This document shows, one piece after another, positions 59,914-64,000 of a stretch of DNA of 64,000 nucleotides. Origin of the DNA: Alphaproteobacteria bacterium (GTDB lineage: Bacteria; Pseudomonadota; Alphaproteobacteria; Micropepsales; Micropepsaceae); the NCBI GenBank assembly GCA_024236055.1, contig JACKLF010000007.1:62001-126000 (forward strand). The letters run 5' to 3'. The notes below the pieces were generated by a model. The model did not search any database and had not been told where the DNA came from. It was given only the letters and a program-made list of their open reading frames with translations. Each line of letters begins with the position of its first letter. The stretch's first letter is position 1. The position numbers and the translations under genes were made by a program.

Positions 59914-60879
59914 ATGTTCTATTCGATCCGGCATGTCACCCGCTTCCGCTATTCCGCGCCGGTGCGCGAGAGCGTGATGGAGCTGCGGATGCAGCCGCGT
60001 TCCGAAGGGCCGCAGACGCTGCGTTCCTTCCAGATCGCCACGAACCCGCGCGCCCAGCTCTATGCCTATACCGATCACCTGGGCAATGCGGTCTATCACT
60101 TCAACATGCTGCGCGAGCATGAGGAGCTTCGGATCGAGGCCCAGGCCGTGGTCGAGATGGCGCCTTTCCCCGAACGGCCCGCAAAGCTCGATGACCTGGA
60201 ATGGAGCCGCTACAACGGCTTCAACCTGAACGACGATCATTTCGACATGCTGGAGCCGTCGAAATATGCCCGGCCGTCCCCCGAACTGGACGCCTTCATG
60301 CGCATCGCGGACCTGCAAAAGCCGGTGGGCGACCCCTTGAGCGCGCTTCTGACGCTTCAGCGCGGCATCTATGATTCTTTTGAATATCAAAGCGGCATCA
60401 CCGAGGTGAATTCGCCCATCGAGGTGGCGCTGGAGCAGCGGCGCGGCGTGTGCCAGGACTTCGCCCACATCATGACCGCCATCGCGCGCCAGTGGGGCAT
60501 TCCCGCCCGCTATGTCTCCGGCTATCTCTATCACAAGGGCACGCGCGACCGCTCGTCCGCCGACGCCACCCATGCCTGGGTCGAAGCCTGGCTGCCCAGC
60601 ATCGGCTGGATCGGCTTCGATCCCACCAACAATATCATGGCTGCCGAACGCCATGTGCGTGCGGCGGTGGGGCGCGACTATGGCGATACCCCGCCCACCC
60701 GCGGCACCTACAAGGGCGGCGCCGACAGCGAACTGTCCATCGCCGTGGCGCTGGAGCCGACCGCCGCGCCGGTGCGCCACGAGGATTTCCTGAAGGTGGC
60801 CCGGCCCATGAGTTCGCCGGCGCCCACCCCCTCGATGCCGGAGCGGCTATACCACCAGCAGCAGCAACAACAGCAATAA
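59914..60879 (+). CDS. Transglutaminase-like cysteine protease family protein
   Basis: 321 aa. The N-terminal beta domain begins MFYSIRHVTRFRYSAPVRESVMELRMQPRSEG (bacterial transglutaminase N region). The papain-like core has RRGVCQDFAHIMTAIARQWGIPARYVSGYL (catalytic Cys), DATHAWVEAWLP (His) and WIGFDPTNN (Asp). No signal peptide. It ends with a run of seven glutamines, an unusual low-complexity tail. It is the third gene of the ATP-grasp/alpha-E/transglutaminase set, where it may cleave or cross-link the peptide product. Confidence 0.93.
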   Translation: MFYSIRHVTRFRYSAPVRESVMELRMQPRSEGPQTLRSFQIATNPRAQLYAYTDHLGNAVYHFNMLREHEELRIEAQAVVEMAPFPERPAKLDDLEWSRYNGFNLNDDHFDMLEPSKYARPSPELDAFMRIADLQKPVGDPLSALLTLQRGIYDSFEYQSGITEVNSPIEVALEQRRGVCQDFAHIMTAIARQWGIPARYVSGYLYHKGTRDRSSADATHAWVEAWLPSIGWIGFDPTNNIMAAERHVRAAVGRDYGDTPPTRGTYKGGADSELSIAVALEPTAAPVRHEDFLKVARPMSSPAPTPSMPERLYHQQQQQQQ

Positions 60880-60892
60880 TAGGGCGCGTTCT

Positions 60893-60992
60893 TGTGCGCC
60901 CTGAGTTCGTCGCGCCTTCGCTCACGTACGTCTTGTACGCATCGCTCGGCGCTCCTGCTCAGGCCGCAAAATCGACGCGCCCGGGAAAGCGG
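60893..60992. repeat. Nested inverted repeat element
   Basis: GGGCGCG at the left end pairs with CGCGCCC at the right end, CCTGAG pairs with CTCAGG inside, and the centre has CACGTACGTCTTGTACGC. GCCGCAAAATC near the right end recurs in the repeat at 37.85 kb. It starts just after the transglutaminase stop and ends at the next gene. No coding frame of note. Confidence 0.55.
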
Positions 60993-60994
60993 AA

Positions 60995-61363
60995 ATGTCA
61001 GGGAAGAAAAAGCGCGATATCGGCGGCATGATCACCGTGGAGGGTGTTGCCATGCGCTGGTCGGTCAAGTCCGAACCGGTGCGCAGCGCCAGTGACGGTG
61101 ATATCGGCCTGCGCCTGTCGGTGGTGATGCATGACGAGACCAAGACCCGGCACGGCACGCTGAAGGCCTGGCGCGAGCTGATCCTGCAATATCCGTTCGA
61201 GCGGCAGAAGCACGCCTCCCGCTTTCCCGAAAAGCCCAAGGTGGACCCGGAGCATCTGAAGCAGGATATCGCCCTGGCGATGGAAGCGGGCTGGGAGCCG
61301 CATTCGCGCGGCCGCACGTTCGAGCTGGTGCTGGAGGAAGAAGACCTGGCCAGACGCAGCTAG
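60995..61363 (+). CDS. Conserved-looking hypothetical protein, 122 aa
   Basis: A basic start MSGKKKRDIGGMITVEGVAMRWSVKSEP is followed by a beta-rich part (DIGLRLSVVMHDETKTRHGTLKAWRELILQYPF) and an acidic helical end with HLKQDIALAMEAGWEPHSRGRTFELVLEEEDL. Soluble, with no signal or membrane segment and no cysteine. I do not recognise the family with confidence. Its stop overlaps the stop of the TPR gene on the other strand by 4 bp. Codon use matches its neighbours, which supports a genuine gene. Confidence 0.7.
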   Translation: MSGKKKRDIGGMITVEGVAMRWSVKSEPVRSASDGDIGLRLSVVMHDETKTRHGTLKAWRELILQYPFERQKHASRFPEKPKVDPEHLKQDIALAMEAGWEPHSRGRTFELVLEEEDLARRS

Positions 61364-63111
61364 CCGGCCGCGAAGGCCGCCAGTTCGCCCGCGACGCGCG
61401 GCATCAGCGCGGCCCAGTCGCCGAACTTCTCCGGCCAGAACACCTTTGTGTCCGCATACCAGGGGTATTCCGCCGTGCCCATCTGCGGCCAGGTGCGCCC
61501 GGCCGTCACGAACCAGGTCTTGGCGCCGACCGCGCCGGCGGTGGCCGCCGCCGCGGTGGGGGCCGACAGCACCAGGTCCAGCGCCGCGCACAGGGCGGCG
61601 GTGCCCTCGATATCGTCGCGCAGGTCCAGTCCTTCGATCTGGTGGATGGTCACGCCGAACTTTTCACCGGCGCGCGCCAGTTCGGCGGCGCAGTCGCCAT
61701 ACTGAAGATTGATGAAGCTGACGCCTTCGGTTTTCAGCACCGGACCCCACTGGTCGATGGGCGAGAAATATTTGGCGCGCTTGGCCCCCAGCATCATGGA
61801 ACGCCAGCACAGGCCGACTTTCCTGCCGGGCAGGGCGGCCAGCTTCTGGCGGAATTCGGCCACCCGCGCCGGGTCGGGCGTCAGGAAGGCTTCGTGGCGG
61901 AAGTCGGCCAGGGACTTGCGGCAATATTGCAGGGCGGTGCCCATCGGCGCCCAATAGTCGGGCGCATTGTCCTTGGACGCGAACGGGATCAGGCGCAGCG
62001 CCTTGTTGCCGTCCGCATCGATCAGGGTGCGGTCGTCATAGGTGTCGACCTGCGCTGCCGGATAGCTGCGCTGGAACAGCGGCACCAGGCGCGGATCGAC
62101 CGCGATCTGCAGCTTGCCAGCTTCGCCGACCGCTTCCTGCATGTCTGGCAGGATGTTGGCGAACATGAATTCGTCACCCAGTCCCTGCTCGCCGACCATC
62201 AGCAGCGTCTTGCCTTCCAGCGGCTCGCCCTGCCACAGCGGCGCATCGATCATGTGATGCAGATAGGAGCGGAAGCGCTGGTCATTGCGGATTTCATAGT
62301 CGCGGAAGCCTTCTTCCAGATGGCCGGCGCCGATCAGGCAGATGGCCCGCGAATGGCTGGTTTCGCGCCGCTCGCTGGGATCGACGACCCGTTCCAGCGC
62401 CATGTCATAGGACTGCAGCGCCTCTTCCAGGCGACCCAGATGCTGATAGGCATAGCCCAGATTGTGATAGGCGCGGGCAAAGTCGGGCTGCAGCCGCGCG
62501 GCTTCCTCATAGAACACCAGGCTTTCGTCGGCGCGGCCTTCCTCGGCCAGGACCGTGGCCAGCGAATTCCACAGGATCGCCTCGTGTGGCATGCGATAAA
62601 GCGCGGCGCGCAGGGTCTCGATGCCGGTGGCCGGATCGCCCAGGTCGCACATCACGCTGCCCAGATTGTTGTAGCCCAGCGGCGAATCCGGGCAGGCGGC
62701 GATGTAAAGCTGAAACATCCTGGCCGCCCCTTCGGTCAGCTTCAGGTTCCAGGCGGTCAGCCCCAGATTGATCAGCAGCTCCGGATCTTCGGGATCGAGC
62801 TGGAAGGCCCGCTCATAGGTCACCAGCGCCTTGTGCAGATGGCCCATCCGCTCCAGCGCCATCGCCAGCACGTGAAAGGCCTTGGAATTGTCGCCATCGG
62901 CTTCGGTCGCCTTCAGTGCCCACTGGCCGGCCTTGACGATGTCGCCCTTGCGCCAGGTGCGGATGGCCCGCTTCAGCAGCACATTGGAGCGGTGGCGCGC
63001 CTTTTCGCGGGCCACCTCGCCCACCATGATTTCCAGCTTGTCGATGGCCTGCATGCGCGCATCCACGCCGGAAAGGGCGTCGATGGACTGCAGGGGCGCG
63101 GCCTTGGCCAT
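61360..63111 (-). CDS. TPR/glycosyltransferase protein, FlmG-like flagellin glycosyltransferase
   Basis: 583 aa. The N-terminal half (about residues 40-270) is a stack of tetratricopeptide repeats, for example SKAFHVLAMALERMGHLHKALVTYERAFQLDP and PDFARAYHNLGYAYQHLGRLEEALQSYDMALE. The C-terminal half resembles the GT-B-like domain of TPR glycosyltransferases: LLMVGEQGLGDEFMFANILPDMQ, KVGLCWRSMMLGAKRAKYFSPIDQW, ALDLVLSAPTAAAATAGAVGAKTWF. This two-domain layout next to flbT-flaF matches Caulobacter FlmG, which glycosylates flagellins. It is divergent from flbT, with a CtrA-like site in the gap. Confidence 0.8.
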   Translation of the reverse strand: MAKAAPLQSIDALSGVDARMQAIDKLEIMVGEVAREKARHRSNVLLKRAIRTWRKGDIVKAGQWALKATEADGDNSKAFHVLAMALERMGHLHKALVTYERAFQLDPEDPELLINLGLTAWNLKLTEGAARMFQLYIAACPDSPLGYNNLGSVMCDLGDPATGIETLRAALYRMPHEAILWNSLATVLAEEGRADESLVFYEEAARLQPDFARAYHNLGYAYQHLGRLEEALQSYDMALERVVDPSERRETSHSRAICLIGAGHLEEGFRDYEIRNDQRFRSYLHHMIDAPLWQGEPLEGKTLLMVGEQGLGDEFMFANILPDMQEAVGEAGKLQIAVDPRLVPLFQRSYPAAQVDTYDDRTLIDADGNKALRLIPFASKDNAPDYWAPMGTALQYCRKSLADFRHEAFLTPDPARVAEFRQKLAALPGRKVGLCWRSMMLGAKRAKYFSPIDQWGPVLKTEGVSFINLQYGDCAAELARAGEKFGVTIHQIEGLDLRDDIEGTAALCAALDLVLSAPTAAAATAGAVGAKTWFVTAGRTWPQMGTAEYPWYADTKVFWPEKFGDWAALMPRVAGELAAFAAG

Positions 63112-63157
63112 GGGTCACTCGCGGGATGAATTGCCCGCCCATCAAAGCAATTCATGT

Positions 63158-63172
63158 TTAACCGCGTGTAAA
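63158..63172. promoter_or_regulatory. CtrA-like box between flmG-like gene and flbT
   Basis: TTAA-CCGCGTG-TAAA differs from the CtrA consensus TTAA-N7-TTAA at one position, and another TTAAC half-site lies at 63202-63206. The gap is 140 bp between divergent flagellar genes, the type controlled by CtrA in Caulobacter. Confidence 0.4.
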
Positions 63173-63251
63173 GAAAACCCATCAACAGCATCAGGTCTTT
63201 GTTAACCAAACGCGCCTATCGTCTGGCGGACGAATAGCGAGAAGGGGCGTC

Positions 63252-63647
63252 ATGCCGCTCAAACTGTCATTGAAGCCGGGCGAGAAATTCGTGCTGAACG
63301 GCGCTGTGCTTGCCAATGGCGACAAGCGCACCTCCCTGGTGATCCAGAACAAGGCCTGCGTGCTGCGCGAGAAGGACATCCTGCAGCCCGACGACGCCAA
63401 TACCCCGGCGCGCCGCATCTACCTGGCCATCATGATGATGTACCTGGACGGCGAGGCCAGCGAGGAGCCGTACAACGAATTCGCCCTGCGCATGACCGAA
63501 TTCATGGGCGCGATCCATACGCCGTCGATCCTGGCCTCCTGCGTGGAAATCAGCCGCGACGTGTCCCAGGGCAACTACTACAAGGCCCTGATCGCCTGCC
63601 GGAAACTGTTTGAACTTGAGCGGGAGCGCCTCAACTATGAGCCTTAA
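63252..63647 (+). CDS. flbT: Flagellin synthesis repressor FlbT
   Basis: 131 aa. Begins MPLKLSLKPGEKFVLNGAVLANGDKR, then the family block PARRIYLAIMMMYLDG and FALRMTEFMGAIHTPSILASCVEISRDVSQGNYYKALIACRKLFELE. FlbT binds the 5' region of flagellin mRNA and, in Caulobacter, limits its translation until the hook is finished. GAAGGGG is a few bases upstream. Its last 11 bp overlap flaF. Confidence 0.96.
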   Translation: MPLKLSLKPGEKFVLNGAVLANGDKRTSLVIQNKACVLREKDILQPDDANTPARRIYLAIMMMYLDGEASEEPYNEFALRMTEFMGAIHTPSILASCVEISRDVSQGNYYKALIACRKLFELERERLNYEP

Positions 63648-63984
63648 TGCCTATAAAAGCGCGCAGGCCGCGACGGAAGATCCGCGGGTCACCGAATACC
63701 GCCTGTTCGGCCAGGTCACCGGCGCGCTGCTGAACGCCAAGGAAAGCAATGCGATCGGCGCCCAGCTGATCGACGCGATCGATTGGAACCGCCAGCTGTG
63801 GCGCACCCTGGCCGCCGACTGCATGGATGACCGCAACACCCTGACCCAGGAGGTGCGCGCCAAGATCATCTCGCTGTCGCTGTGGGTGTCGAAATATTCG
63901 CGCAGCGTGGCGCGCGAAAAGGCGCCGCTGGATCCCTTGATCGAAATCAACCGCACCATCATGCAGGGCCTTCAGGCGTCCTGA
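63637..63984 (+). CDS. flaF: Flagellin biosynthesis activator FlaF
   Basis: 115 aa from ATG 63637, inside the flbT 3' end. Family features: NAYKSAQAATEDPRVTEYRLFGQVTGAL, DAIDWNRQLWRTLAADCMDDRNTLTQEVRAKIISLSLWVSKYS. FlaF acts as a flagellin chaperone and counterpart of FlbT, required for flagellin production. Stops 16 bp before the window end; a flagellin gene probably follows, but it is outside. Confidence 0.95.
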   Translation: MSLNAYKSAQAATEDPRVTEYRLFGQVTGALLNAKESNAIGAQLIDAIDWNRQLWRTLAADCMDDRNTLTQEVRAKIISLSLWVSKYSRSVAREKAPLDPLIEINRTIMQGLQAS

Positions 63985-64000
63985 CACTTCTTCGAGGGGC

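Overview
The window is GC-rich chromosomal DNA with dense coding on both strands and many ATGA, TTGA or TAATG stop/start overlaps. Gene content and order point to an alphaproteobacterium, probably near the Caulobacterales or Rhizomicrobium/Micropepsaceae type. The clues are flbT-flaF beside a TPR/glycosyltransferase protein like Caulobacter FlmG, the order miaB-phoH-ybeY-corC-lnt-XRE regulator, the order DUF3576-leuS-lptE-holA, an OlsB-type ornithine-lipid acyltransferase, an SDHAF4-type protein and htpX next to rsmB. The genus call is inference. I saw no rRNA, tRNA, CRISPR array, prophage or intact insertion sequence.

Layout. 0-8.7 kb: pirin (cut by the window edge), M20 peptidase, APC permease, olsB, ampG and a hybrid histidine kinase coupled to ampG. 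8.7-11.5 kb: pstC-pstA-pstB without pstS or phoU. 11.6-15.5 kb: an MctP-like symporter with its DUF3311 partner, two secreted cupins and small membrane proteins. 15.6-22.7 kb: comM, a ferredoxin with its reductase, chorismate mutase, an Hpt protein and a TipN-like coiled-coil protein. 22.7-29.3 kb: a broken rsmB, htpX, SDHAF4, nfu, a nitroreductase, tsaB-rimI, fur and plsC. 29.4-35.2 kb: the miaB-phoH-ybeY-corC-lnt run with an XRE regulator. 35-42.9 kb: hisE, gluQ, esterase, HNH, dsbB-coq7, a DUF45 metallopeptidase, a class A PBP and a response-regulator-like protein. 43.0-45.4 kb: a block of four recognisable but frame-broken genes (a conserved hypothetical, an L,D-transpeptidase, yggS and a thiE-like gene). 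45.6-56.1 kb: porin, DUF3576-leuS-lptE-holA-hisF, CHAD protein, xth-phosphatase and tsaD. 56.2-64 kb: hemD, the ATP-grasp/alpha-E/transglutaminase trio, then the flagellin-modification genes.

The most unusual features are not ordinary genes. (1) A family of about 90-115 bp double-hairpin elements, with ends of the type CTCCCCCTTT...AAAGGGGGAG and GAGGGGGTT, occurs at seven places. One copy lies in frame inside hemD and adds roughly 30 codons. (2) Both comM and miaB are preceded by a second, third-codon-position-diverged copy of their own first 15-16 codons. In both cases that copy opens a short ORF whose TGA overlaps the ATG of the real gene (ATGA). (3) The 43.0-45.4 kb block keeps recognisable protein sequence but is full of single-base indels, which suggests either local assembly error or very recent inactivation. 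rsmB shows a smaller version of the same thing.
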